Assembly (NCBI RefSeq): GCF_016135805.1
Contig: NZ_JADWOX010000007.1
Coordinates: 171,064-235,063, forward strand
DNA length: 64,000 nucleotides
Direction: 5' to 3'
Origin: Caulobacter hibisci
Lineage (GTDB): Bacteria > Pseudomonadota > Alphaproteobacteria > Caulobacterales > Caulobacteraceae
Shown: piece after piece, positions 15,513 to 24,086 of the stretch
Position numbering within the stretch: the stretch's first letter is position 1
How the letters are laid out: the number at the start of each line of letters is the position of its first letter
Program-made: the position numbers and the translations under genes
Notes under the pieces: generated by a model
The model's database searches: none
Seen by the model: only the letters and a program-made list of their open reading frames with translations
Told to the model about the DNA's origin: nothing

Positions 15513-16323
15513 CAAGCCGTTCTATGACGCCTGGGGTGATGACCTGAAGGCGTCGGCCACCATCGTCAATGCCAAGTCGGCCGAGGACGTGGCGCGCATG
15601 TACCTGAACGCCGAAAAGCGCCTGGGCGTGCCCGCCAACCGCCTGCTGGTCGTGCCCGACAAGGTCGACGACGCCGAAGGCTGGGGCAAGATCCACGCCG
15701 CCCTGGGCCGTCCCGACACGGTCGAAGGCTATCAGGTGCAGCTGGGCGAGAACGCCAGCGACGCCGACAAGGCGTTCGTCGACAAGTTCCTGGGCGAGGC
15801 CCACAAGGCCGGCGCCAGCCCGGCCGTTGTGGCCGCCGCCATCGGCGTGCTGAACGAGGCCACGGCCCAGGCGCGGACCGACGCCGAAGCGGCCGACAAG
15901 GCCGCCGCCGAGGCCACGCGCGCGGCGCTGGACAAGGCCTGGGGCGACAAGGCCAAGGTCTATGACAGCGAGATCCCGGCGCTGCTGACCCAGCTGGGCG
16001 AGGAGCTGGACAAGACCCTGCCCGAGGGCGCCAGGCTGGGCGACGTGGTCGAGAAGCTGAACGCCGAGGGGATGGGCAACAGCCCGACCCTGCTGCGCCT
16101 TCTGGCCCATCTGGCCGACAGCCGCGCCGAGCCTGGTTTGCCTGGCGGGGGCAAGGGCGGCGCCGACCGGGGCATGACGCCCGATCAGGCCGGCGCGGCT
16201 CGTCGAGCGTTGGAGGCGGACCCGGTCAAAGGGTTGGCCCTGCGCGACCGTACTCACAGCCTGAACAAGGACGTGCTGGCTGAGCGTAACAGGTTGCTGG
16301 CGATCGAAACCGGCAAGGCTTGA
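15448..16323 (+). CDS. Head scaffolding protein
   Basis: A 291-residue acidic, Ala-rich protein: a disordered Pro-rich N-terminus, long charged helices (residues 130-200), and a basic C-terminus. This is typical of podovirus scaffolds and it sits immediately before the capsid gene. GGAAGGA at 15,434-15,440 precedes the ATG. It overlaps the 3' end of the Bbp19-like gene by 65 bp. Confidence 0.65.
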   Translation: MTDQSNPPANPPGDPGQTPISDKPFYDAWGDDLKASATIVNAKSAEDVARMYLNAEKRLGVPANRLLVVPDKVDDAEGWGKIHAALGRPDTVEGYQVQLGENASDADKAFVDKFLGEAHKAGASPAVVAAAIGVLNEATAQARTDAEAADKAAAEATRAALDKAWGDKAKVYDSEIPALLTQLGEELDKTLPEGARLGDVVEKLNAEGMGNSPTLLRLLAHLADSRAEPGLPGGGKGGADRGMTPDQAGAARRALEADPVKGLALRDRTHSLNKDVLAERNRLLAIETGKA

Positions 16324-16361
16324 CCGTCGCCGCAAATCAGTGAAGTCAATGCGTAACAGCC

Positions 16362-16411
16362 GGGGATGCGCCGAAGCTGAACTGCCCTTCGGGGCATCTT
16401 AGAGCATCCCC
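16362..16411 (+). promoter_or_regulatory. Nested hairpin in the capsid gene leader
   Basis: GGGGATGC (16,362-16,369) pairs with GCATCCCC (16,404-16,411), enclosing TGCCC-TTCG-GGGCA (16,383-16,396), a stem with a UUCG-type tetraloop. It lies in the 257-bp non-coding leader between scaffold and major capsid genes and could control or stabilise the abundant capsid mRNA. Confidence 0.5.
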
Positions 16412-16513
16412 ACCTTCGCCCTTCGCCGGGTAGCCCCATGGGTCCGGCTTTCGAGGGCGACGCGCCAGGGCGCGTTAAAGCCAGGACGCATCCGGTTCGC
16501 CGGGGAGTGCTGC

Positions 16514-16534
16514 CGATCAAAACCCCATTGATCG
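16514..16534 (+). other. Second leader hairpin
   Basis: CGATCAA and TTGATCG (7-bp arms, 7-nt loop) lie 46 bp before the capsid ATG. An open frame beginning at 16,438 crosses this region but does not look coding. Confidence 0.4.
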
Positions 16535-16580
16535 ACGCCGTGCGCGCAGCGCGCGGCCGCAGCACGAAGGACGTCCGGCC

Positions 16581-17522
16581 ATGGCCGAGAACACCGAACT
16601 TTCGCAATACGTGCCCGGCTTCAAGGCCAACCTGAACCTGGCCCCGCAGCAGACCGACAGCCGCCTGCTGGCGTCGGTGGACAGCGAACTGAACTATTCG
16701 GAGCCCGGCACGGGCTTCAACGCCGACGACGTGGGGATCAGCGATCCCGAAGACGTCAACACGCGCGTCCCCGACACGCCGGACAAGTTCCTGGACAAGA
16801 CCCGCCGCGTCGGCTTCTTCACCACCTTCCAGGACAGCGCCTGGGTGGACAACGTCGACAAGGTCGCCGAGCTGGTCGATCCGACCAACCCGACCATGCA
16901 GGCCCTGATGGCCGGCCGCTGGCGCAAAGCCGATGCCGGGATCATCGCAGCGATGTACGGCCCGGCCTATGAAAAGGCCGACGAAAACGCCGTGCCTACC
17001 GCGATCGCCTTTCCGGCGGCCCAGATCATCGCCGCCAACGACATCACGTTTTCCCACCAGGACGAAAGCGTTCCGAACGACGCCAGCGACTACGGCATGT
17101 CGATCGGCAAGATGATCGAGGCCAACCTGTTGCTGGACGACAGCGATATCGAGGGCGAGCGCTTCGCTGCCTTCGGCCCGGCCCAGGTCGCCGACCTGCT
17201 GCGCCGCGTGCCGGCGACCAGCAAGTATTACAACGAGGTGCAGGCGCTGTCGGAAGGCAAGATCGACAAGCTGCTGGGCTTCACCATCCGCCGCCTGCCG
17301 CGCAAGCGCCTGCTGCTGAAGGACGGCACGACGAACATCCGCCGCGTTCCGTTCTGGATCAAGCCGGCCGTCGTCTACAAGGGCCGCTCGATCACCGAGG
17401 CGAACATTCGTCCGCGCGCCGACAAGTCGGACACGCCGCAGGCCTTCTACAAGGCCCAGCACGGCGGCTCGCGCCGCTACGATCGCGGTGTCGTCGACGT
17501 GCAGTGCAAGGAAACCGTCTGA
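16581..17522 (+). CDS. Major capsid protein
   Basis: A 313-residue protein downstream of scaffold and upstream of tail genes, the usual size for a podovirus HK97-type shell subunit. Sequence features fit a coat protein: an extended N-terminal region, DKTRRVGFFTTFQDSAWVDN, and a beta-rich C-terminus with RVPFWIKPAVVYKGRS. It has its own leader and is followed by a strong hairpin, so it may be transcribed separately at high level. Confidence 0.7.
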   Translation: MAENTELSQYVPGFKANLNLAPQQTDSRLLASVDSELNYSEPGTGFNADDVGISDPEDVNTRVPDTPDKFLDKTRRVGFFTTFQDSAWVDNVDKVAELVDPTNPTMQALMAGRWRKADAGIIAAMYGPAYEKADENAVPTAIAFPAAQIIAANDITFSHQDESVPNDASDYGMSIGKMIEANLLLDDSDIEGERFAAFGPAQVADLLRRVPATSKYYNEVQALSEGKIDKLLGFTIRRLPRKRLLLKDGTTNIRRVPFWIKPAVVYKGRSITEANIRPRADKSDTPQAFYKAQHGGSRRYDRGVVDVQCKETV

Positions 17523-17529
17523 TCCTCGC

Positions 17530-17553
17530 GGCCGGGGCCAGAGCGCCCCGGCC
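17530..17553 (+). terminator. Hairpin after the capsid gene
   Basis: GGCCGGGGC (17,530-17,538) and GCCCCGGCC (17,545-17,553) form a perfect 9-bp stem with a CAGAGC loop, 7 bp after the capsid stop. No T-tract follows. Confidence 0.5.
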
Positions 17554-17611
17554 AACCACTATTCGGGCCTGAAGCCCGCCCGGTGCGCCGGGAGACTGAG
17601 AGACCAAAACC

Positions 17612-18088
17612 ATGGCCAAGTTCTATGGCTCGCTGGTCGGCACGCCCAAGCAATCGGTGCGTCCGATCCCCACCAGCCACCAGCACGAAAACGGCACCGA
17701 CCACGTGCTGGTGCGCGACACGATCGAGCTGGCGGCCGCCGCCAACGACACGGTGCAGCTGGCCGTCCTGGGCTGGGAAACCGTGCTGGCCCCCACCGGC
17801 ACCTTCTGGTTCGACGACCTGGGCACCGGCTGCACGATCAGCGTCGGCGACGTGACCTATCCCAACGCGCTGTGCAACGCCCAGGACGTGGCGACGGCGG
17901 CGGGCAGCGCCCTGCTGCTGAAGTCGGTGGACATCGCCAACTACTTCAAGCCCCTGTGGCAGCAACTGGGCTATGCCAGCCTGGCCGCCGCCCGCCTGGT
18001 CGGCGCCAAGTGCGAACTGCTGTTCAAGGTCAACACCGCCGCGGCGGCCGGCACCCTGACCTGGCAGCTGCACGGCCAGCAGCGCTGA
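17612..18088 (+). CDS. Hypothetical virion protein after the capsid gene
   Basis: A 158-residue protein, beta-rich, low in charge, rich in Ala/Thr, with four cysteines at modest spacing. It resembles small head-decoration or head-fibre proteins in position and character. No family recognised. Confidence 0.5.
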   Translation: MAKFYGSLVGTPKQSVRPIPTSHQHENGTDHVLVRDTIELAAAANDTVQLAVLGWETVLAPTGTFWFDDLGTGCTISVGDVTYPNALCNAQDVATAAGSALLLKSVDIANYFKPLWQQLGYASLAAARLVGAKCELLFKVNTAAAAGTLTWQLHGQQR

Positions 18089-18145
18089 TCCCTTTCGCCC
18101 CGGCTTGCCGCGTCGCTCTCAACCACGCGCCGCCGGGGCGGATCC

Positions 18146-18179
18146 AGCGGGGTGGCTTTCCTTCCGGAGCCGCCCCGCT
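18146..18179 (+). other. Hairpin upstream of the tail tubular A gene
   Basis: AGCGGGGTGGCT and AGCCGCCCCGCT form a 12-bp stem with one G-T pair and a 10-nt loop in the 111-bp gap before the ATG at 18,200. Confidence 0.45.
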
Positions 18180-18199
18180 GACGTATCTGGAGAGGGCCG

Positions 18200-18802
18200 A
18201 TGGCCAGCCGCGAAAGCATCGTCAACAAGGCCCTGCGCCACCTGGGCGAGGAGCCGACCGAAACCCTGGACCTGACCGTGGCCCGCACGGCCGTGCGCAA
18301 GGTGCTGGGGTTTCTGGACGCCGCGCGCGACGCGGTGCTGATCGCCCATGACTGGCTGGATGCGCGGGCCTATCTGACGCTGCAGCCGTCGGCCATGGCG
18401 GGCAACTGGCGTTGGCCCAGCTGCTATCTGCTGGCGCCCGAGATGCTGATGGTGCGCGACGTGGTCGGTTGCGGCGCCTGGGAGCGGGGCACGGAGGTGG
18501 ACGCCGGCACGGGCGCGGAACTGATCGTCGTGCGCACGATGGGCGGCGGCGCGATCCGGGTGGTGGCGACGCGGCGGATCGGCTGGTCGGTAGTTCCTGT
18601 CTACCTGGAAGAGGCCATGGGGCTGATGCTGGCGGCGATGGCCTGCATGAGCGTGAACGGCGACGAGGCGCGGGCCAGCGGCTTGGACAAGCGGGCGGCC
18701 TCGGCCATCGGCGCGGCCCAGGGCAAGGACGGGATCCAGGCCGTGGCGGCCGAGCCGGTGTTTTCCGACCCTTACGGCGTGCTGAGGCGCTCGGCCGGCT
18801 AG
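18200..18802 (+). CDS. Tail tubular protein A (T7 gp11-like)
   Basis: A 200-residue protein whose start (IVNKALRHLGEEPTETLDL ... VLGFLDAARDAVLIAHDW) follows the signature of the T7 gp11 family: a helical ring protein between connector and nozzle. Length agrees. The next gene is the nozzle partner. Confidence 0.75.
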   Translation: MASRESIVNKALRHLGEEPTETLDLTVARTAVRKVLGFLDAARDAVLIAHDWLDARAYLTLQPSAMAGNWRWPSCYLLAPEMLMVRDVVGCGAWERGTEVDAGTGAELIVVRTMGGGAIRVVATRRIGWSVVPVYLEEAMGLMLAAMACMSVNGDEARASGLDKRAASAIGAAQGKDGIQAVAAEPVFSDPYGVLRRSAG

Positions 18803-18847
18803 GGCCGGCTAACCCCCCCGCCTGCGCCCGCGCGGGAAGCTGGCGTC

Positions 18848-21124
18848 ATGAGCAAGGACGTCGGGTTCAAGAACAGGTTCAACGCGGGCGAGCTTTCCGA
18901 CGAAAGCTGGTCGAACAGCGACCTGCAGCAGCATGCCAACGGCATGGCGCTGGGCCTGAACGGCCTGCCGCGCGCCCAGGGGCCGCTGGGCAAGCGCTAC
19001 GGCTTCTGGTTCGCCGGGCTGTGCGCCGATCAGGACGCGGCGACCCGGCCCGTGCCGTTCCGCCGGTCGGTTGACGACGCCTACATGATCGAGTTGGCCG
19101 ACGGCGTGGCGCGGGTGCGCGACGCCCTGGGCGCGCCCGTGCTGAGCGCCGGCACGCCGGTAAGCTTTTCCAGTCCGTTCGCGGCGGCCGACCTGGCGGG
19201 CCTGCGCTGGGTGCAGACCGGCGACGTGATCGTGTTCTTCCATGAAGACGGCCGGCGGCCCCAGCGCCTGCTGCGGGCGGCCGACGGCAGCTGGGGCTTT
19301 GCCGTCTATGCGTTCGACAACGGCCCCTGGCGCGCCGAGAACACCGACGAGAGCTTTACCATTTCGGCCAGCGCCGTCACCGGCGCGGTGACCCTGGAGG
19401 CCAGCCAGCCGCTGTTCGTGGCGGGCATGGTGGGCACGCGGTTTCGTCTGCGCAGCCCGCAAGGCAGCATCGGCCTGCAGACCTGGGCGGCCGACGTGGA
19501 TCCCCAGGAATGGGAACTGTATCTGAGCAACGGCCGGGCCTATTACACGCTGGACGGCGCGGGCAGCACCAAGACGGGCAACACCGCGCCGATCCACGAA
19601 AAGGGCACGGTCAGCGACGGCGGCAATCGCTGGACCTTCCTGCACGACGGCGCGGGCGTGGTCGAGATCACCGCCGTGGCCGACAGCACCCACGCCACCG
19701 CCACGGTGATCCGCACGCTGCCCTATCAGGCGACCAAGACCTATAACCCCGGGGTGGCGCACGCTTTTGCCGCCACCAGCACCTGGGCCGAGGCGGCCTA
19801 TAGCGACTATCGCGGCTGGCCGACGGCCTGGCCGGCCGTGCGCGAAGAGCGCCTGGTGGTGGCCGGCGGGGCGGGCGAGCCCGACAAGTTCGACGCCACC
19901 CGCACGGCCGGCTTCGACACCGCCAAGGCCGACTTCACCCCCGGCCTGGGCACCGGCCGGGTGGTGGATGACGACGCCGTGCGCCGGTTCTGCGGCGACG
20001 AGAGCAGCAAGGTCGCCTGGCTGATCAGCGCCGGCCAGTTGCTGGCGGGCACGCACGCGGGCGAAAACGTCATCGCCGGGGCCACCCTGGACGAACCGCT
20101 GACGCCGGACGGCGCCAAGGTGCGCCCGCTGACCGGATACGGCGCCCATCCGGGGCCGCGGCCGGAAAAGGCGCACGACGCGGTGCTTTACGTGGCGCGC
20201 GGCGGCGAGACCCTGCGCGAAGCCGTGGTGGACGGCAATCTGAGCGTGGCCGGCGGTGACTTGAGCTTCCTGGCCGAGCACGTGGCCGGGCGCGGCCTGG
20301 CCGAGCTGGCCTGGACCGGCGAGCCCGACAACATGCTGTGGGTGCGCCTGGATGACGGCGGCTTCGCCGGGTTCCTGTATCACCGCGAACAGCGGGCGTT
20401 CGGCTGGGCGCGCCAGGCCCTGGCGGCGACCAGCAAGGACCACGGCGACGCCTCGCCCTGGAGCGTCGACTACATCGCCGCCCTGCCGGGCAGCTATGGC
20501 CGCACGGCGCTGTGGATGCACGTGACGCGCCAGAAAGACGGCGCGCCCCAGCGGATGATCCTGATCCTGTCGGCCCGGCGCGAGGCCATGCGGCTGGACT
20601 GCGCGGCGCGCTATCAGGGCGTGGCGGTCAACACCGTGGCGGGGCTCGATCACCTGGCCGGCGAGGCGGTGACCCTGATGGCCAGGGACGCCCAGGGCCG
20701 CTGGGCGCAATATCGCGACATCCTCGTCACCGGCGCCGGCCAGGCCAGCCTGCCGGGCGAGCGGACCTCGACGGAAATCGTCGCGGGCCTGCCCTACCTC
20801 TGGCGGTTCGAAAGCCTGCCCACCGACCTTTCCGGCCCCGGCACGACGCAGGGCAAGCGCCAGCGCGTGACCCAGATGCTGGTGACCCTGAAGGCGGTGA
20901 CCGCCAGGGCGGGCGCGGTGATCGACGGCGAGGGCGACAGCCCGCTCGATCCCTTCGGCCTGCGCGGCCTTTCCGAGACCAGCGGCCTGGTTCCCAAGCG
21001 CCTGACCGCCAACGTCACCTGCACGGCCGGCGCCGACCGCGACCCACGCCTGGTGGTCGAGGACGACAGCGGCTTCGACGCGGTGCTGCACGCCCTGCGT
21101 CCGGTGGCGCTCAGCAATGTGTGA
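18848..21124 (+). CDS. Tail tubular protein B / nozzle (T7 gp12-like)
   Basis: A 758-residue protein. The N-terminus (KNRFNAGELSDESWSNSDLQ) is the family hallmark, where a conserved F-x2-GEls segment precedes a beta-propeller-like body. Trp- and Tyr-rich central blades follow (WPTAWPAVREERLVVAG). It forms the tail nozzle. The stop overlaps the next gene by 8 bp. Confidence 0.75.
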   Translation: MSKDVGFKNRFNAGELSDESWSNSDLQQHANGMALGLNGLPRAQGPLGKRYGFWFAGLCADQDAATRPVPFRRSVDDAYMIELADGVARVRDALGAPVLSAGTPVSFSSPFAAADLAGLRWVQTGDVIVFFHEDGRRPQRLLRAADGSWGFAVYAFDNGPWRAENTDESFTISASAVTGAVTLEASQPLFVAGMVGTRFRLRSPQGSIGLQTWAADVDPQEWELYLSNGRAYYTLDGAGSTKTGNTAPIHEKGTVSDGGNRWTFLHDGAGVVEITAVADSTHATATVIRTLPYQATKTYNPGVAHAFAATSTWAEAAYSDYRGWPTAWPAVREERLVVAGGAGEPDKFDATRTAGFDTAKADFTPGLGTGRVVDDDAVRRFCGDESSKVAWLISAGQLLAGTHAGENVIAGATLDEPLTPDGAKVRPLTGYGAHPGPRPEKAHDAVLYVARGGETLREAVVDGNLSVAGGDLSFLAEHVAGRGLAELAWTGEPDNMLWVRLDDGGFAGFLYHREQRAFGWARQALAATSKDHGDASPWSVDYIAALPGSYGRTALWMHVTRQKDGAPQRMILILSARREAMRLDCAARYQGVAVNTVAGLDHLAGEAVTLMARDAQGRWAQYRDILVTGAGQASLPGERTSTEIVAGLPYLWRFESLPTDLSGPGTTQGKRQRVTQMLVTLKAVTARAGAVIDGEGDSPLDPFGLRGLSETSGLVPKRLTANVTCTAGADRDPRLVVEDDSGFDAVLHALRPVALSNV

Positions 21125-21515
21125 TCTGGCGCTGAAGCCCTATGCCCCGGGCGACGAGTTGCTGGTGGAGGCCCGCGCCGATTTCGCCGCGCAGATCGGC
21201 CGCGAGGGCGGGGTGCTGCCGGAAGGGCCGAAATGGACGGTGACGGCCGGCGGCCAGGTGGTGGGCGTGGCGGGGCTGGAGCACCTGGGCGGGCGGCGCT
21301 GGGCGGCCTGGGCCTACATGGCGGCCCTGCGCCCGCGCCAGTGGCTTGCGGCCGGCGCGCTGACGCGCGAGCGGCTGGGCGGCCTGGACTGGCTGGCCGC
21401 CAGCATCAGCGCCGTGGCGACGCCCGATCCGAAACACCACGCCGCCGCCGTGCGGCTTCTGAAGCGCATCGGGTTCGTCGAGGTCGGCGCGCCCTACATG
21501 GTCTGGGAGGGCTGA
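21117..21515 (+). CDS. GNAT-like small virion-operon protein (T7 gp13-like position)
   Basis: A 132-residue protein. Its length, the segment RWAAWAYMAALRPRQW and the C-terminal HAAAVRLLKRIGFVEVGAPY recall acetyltransferase-fold phage proteins found between nozzle and ejection proteins. The acetyl-CoA loop is not clear, so enzymatic activity is doubtful. ATG overlaps the preceding stop. Confidence 0.5.
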   Translation: MCDLALKPYAPGDELLVEARADFAAQIGREGGVLPEGPKWTVTAGGQVVGVAGLEHLGGRRWAAWAYMAALRPRQWLAAGALTRERLGGLDWLAASISAVATPDPKHHAAAVRLLKRIGFVEVGAPYMVWEG

Positions 21516-21516
21516 T

Positions 21517-22017
21517 TTGGACCCGATGATGATCCAGGCCGGGATTTCGGCCATCGGCAACATGCTGGGCGGGATCGGCAAGTTCCAGGCCAGCCGGGGC
21601 CGCGCCCGGGCGCTGAAGGCCGCCGGCCAGCAGGCGCGGCGCGAGGCCGGCGTCGAGGCCCAGATCGCCCTGGAGCAGGGCGACCGGGCGGCGGCCAGCG
21701 CCGCTGTCGACGCCGCGGCGGGCGGCGGCGGCCTGACCGGCAGCGCCATCGGCGCGCTCGACGACCTGACTGGCAGCGCCATGTTCAACGCCCGCAGCGC
21801 CCTCTATCGCGGCGTGGCTGAGGGCCGAAACCACGACTTCGACGCCAAGGTGACGAAAAAGCAGGGCCAGCTGGAGTTGGTGACCAGCTGGCTGCAGGCC
21901 AGCGGCGCGGCCGGGTCGGCCCTGAGCGGCATGGCCGAGCGGCGCAGCGCGCGTCTGGAAGCGGCTCGCACGCGCGCCTGGAACAGCCGCCCCGACGGCG
22001 GCCGGGGGGTCTACTGA
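21517..22017 (+). CDS. Internal virion protein (T7 gp14-like)
   Basis: A 166-residue protein with a hydrophobic Gly-rich N-terminus (MIQAGISAIGNMLGGIGKF) followed by Ala-rich helix, the general layout of gp14-type ejection proteins that enter the outer membrane. The TTG at 21,517 is 5 nt after GGGAGG, so it is preferred over the ATG at 21,526. The stop overlaps the next ATG. Confidence 0.6.
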   Translation: MDPMMIQAGISAIGNMLGGIGKFQASRGRARALKAAGQQARREAGVEAQIALEQGDRAAASAAVDAAAGGGGLTGSAIGALDDLTGSAMFNARSALYRGVAEGRNHDFDAKVTKKQGQLELVTSWLQASGAAGSALSGMAERRSARLEAARTRAWNSRPDGGRGVY

Positions 22018-24086
22018 TGGGCGTTCTTCCGCGCAGCGCGCCCCGGGCCGAACGGCCTTCGACGGCGCAGGTGGATTTCGGCGGCGTCTCGCCCGCGTTC
22101 GACGCGGTGGCGCGGGGCGTGGCGCAGGTGGGCGAGCAACGCCTGAAGCGCAAGACCGACGAGGCCGAGCGCTGGGCCGACCAGCAATTCCAGACCTGGC
22201 GAACGGAAAACGACGCCCGGGTGGCCGCGTCGCAGGCCAGCTATGACGGCGCCGCGCCCGGCCTGACCGCCCAGGAACTGGCCCAGACCGACGCGTCCTT
22301 CTCGCCCCTGGTCGGCGGCGAGGGCGACCTGCTGCGCCGCGACGCGCTGCAGCGCCGGTTCGACGGCTACCGCGCCCAGGTGGGCAACAGCTTGAGCCAG
22401 GTGGAAGCGGCCAAGCGGGCCGAACCGCTGGCCCTGCAGGCCAAGGCGCGCGACGACGCGGCGCTGTCGGTGCATGAGGTGGGCTTCGCCACCGACTTCG
22501 CCGGCCGGCAAAAGGTGCGCGAGGCCGGCGGCCTGGCGGCGGTGACGGCGGCGGGGCGGCTGGAAGACTACGACGCCGCGTCGAAAGCGGCGATTGAGGC
22601 CGCGCCCGAGGCGCTGCGCCCGCGCCTGCAAGCCAAGCTGGCCGCCAAGCGGGCCGACGAATTCGTGCTGGGACAGCGGGTCGAGGAAGACGCCGTCGGC
22701 CGGCTGGTCGGCGACCAGACCGCCCAGGGCCTGGACACGCTGGTCAACACCCTGCTGAGCAATCCGGCGGCCTACGGCCAGGCCAAGGGCCTGGTTCCGC
22801 AGCTGGCGGCGACGATCGCCGATCCGGCCCAGCGGCAGAAGTTCGAAGCCTCGGCGCACGCGGCGATGAGTGCCGGCTTCGTGCAGGGCCTGATCAACGA
22901 GGGCCAGCTGGGCACGGCCAAGGCGCTGCTGGATGGCGGCAAGCTGGACAAGGATCTGGACCCGACCCGCAAGCAAGCCTTCATCGACCAGCTCGAGGTG
23001 GCGCAACGGGCGGGCGCGCGCCGCGCGCGTATCGCGGCCGGTGGCAATGGCGACGAGGATGACGACGACGGCGGCGGCTGGAGCGGTGTGAACCTGCCGG
23101 GCGGTCCCAGCTTCGAGAACCTCAAGAACGGGTACGCCAGCGATCCCCTGAAATACGCCCAGAAGAAAGGCAAGGCTCCGGTCGAGGCCATGGATCCGAA
23201 CGCCGGCCTGATCGCCGGGGCGGGCGACGGCGCGTGGGGCCGCACCCTCCAGCAGCGGCGGGGCGTGGGCATGCAGCTGACCAAGGCCGACGGCGTGCAG
23301 CAGCGTATGCTGACGAATGCCGAGGTGACCTTTTACAAGGACGCTTTCGAGCGCGAGCCGGCGGCGCGCTTCCGCGTGGCGCAGGAGGCCCGCAAGGCCG
23401 TCGGCGCGCTGGGCGCCCAGGATCTTTTGCGCGAAATCGGCGTCAACGATGAGTTGCCGGTTTCGGTGGCCATCGCTCAGCTGGCGGCCGGCGGGGCGTC
23501 GTCGTTCGCGGAGGATGCGCGGCGTGGACTGGGACTGAAGGATCAGGGCGCGGCCTTGACCCGGGCGGAAAAGGCCAGCCTGGCCAGCGAACTGGATCCG
23601 TACCGGGCGCTGTATGCGGATCGTCCTGAGATCTTTCAGGCCCTGATCCAGGCGGCTGAGGCGGCCTATACGACCCACAAGGTGGCGGGCACAACGGCCC
23701 GGCCGGAATGGTACGCCCTGCGGGCGCTTGGCGGCTTCCGGGTCAACGACACCACCTATGGCGGCGGCAAGGTGGTGCGCCGCCAGGCCACCGTGCTGCC
23801 CGACTGGCTGAACCCCGACTATCTGGACGACGCCATGGAAACCCTGGGGTCGGTGTGGGCGGCCGGCGATAAGGGGCCGCGCTATGGCAACCGCGAGCCG
23901 ATGAGCGCCCGCGACATCGCCAAGGGCGTGCCCGTGCCGGTGGGCGGCGGCTGGTTCCAACTGCGCAACGGATCGGGCGATCCGGCGCTGCGGGCCAACG
24001 GCCAGCCATTCATGTTCAAGTTCGACGACAACCGCCGTTTCCTGGGCAAGCGCCTGGGCGGCAAGGCCGTGAGGGGCGCCCAGTAA
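22017..24086 (+). CDS. Internal virion / DNA ejection protein (T7 gp15-like)
   Basis: A 689-residue, highly helical and charged protein with long heptad-like stretches (residues 40-320) and an acidic linker (GDEDDDDGGG, about residues 344-353). Position and composition fit the second ejection protein. ATGA overlap with the previous gene and TAATG overlap with the next. No catalytic motif seen. Confidence 0.6.
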   Translation: MGVLPRSAPRAERPSTAQVDFGGVSPAFDAVARGVAQVGEQRLKRKTDEAERWADQQFQTWRTENDARVAASQASYDGAAPGLTAQELAQTDASFSPLVGGEGDLLRRDALQRRFDGYRAQVGNSLSQVEAAKRAEPLALQAKARDDAALSVHEVGFATDFAGRQKVREAGGLAAVTAAGRLEDYDAASKAAIEAAPEALRPRLQAKLAAKRADEFVLGQRVEEDAVGRLVGDQTAQGLDTLVNTLLSNPAAYGQAKGLVPQLAATIADPAQRQKFEASAHAAMSAGFVQGLINEGQLGTAKALLDGGKLDKDLDPTRKQAFIDQLEVAQRAGARRARIAAGGNGDEDDDDGGGWSGVNLPGGPSFENLKNGYASDPLKYAQKKGKAPVEAMDPNAGLIAGAGDGAWGRTLQQRRGVGMQLTKADGVQQRMLTNAEVTFYKDAFEREPAARFRVAQEARKAVGALGAQDLLREIGVNDELPVSVAIAQLAAGGASSFAEDARRGLGLKDQGAALTRAEKASLASELDPYRALYADRPEIFQALIQAAEAAYTTHKVAGTTARPEWYALRALGGFRVNDTTYGGGKVVRRQATVLPDWLNPDYLDDAMETLGSVWAAGDKGPRYGNREPMSARDIAKGVPVPVGGGWFQLRNGSGDPALRANGQPFMFKFDDNRRFLGKRLGGKAVRGAQ

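Noticed and set aside
16438..16635. 65-residue open frame across the capsid leader
   Set aside because: Composition is untypical, it overlaps the capsid start in another frame, and it crosses conserved-looking hairpins.
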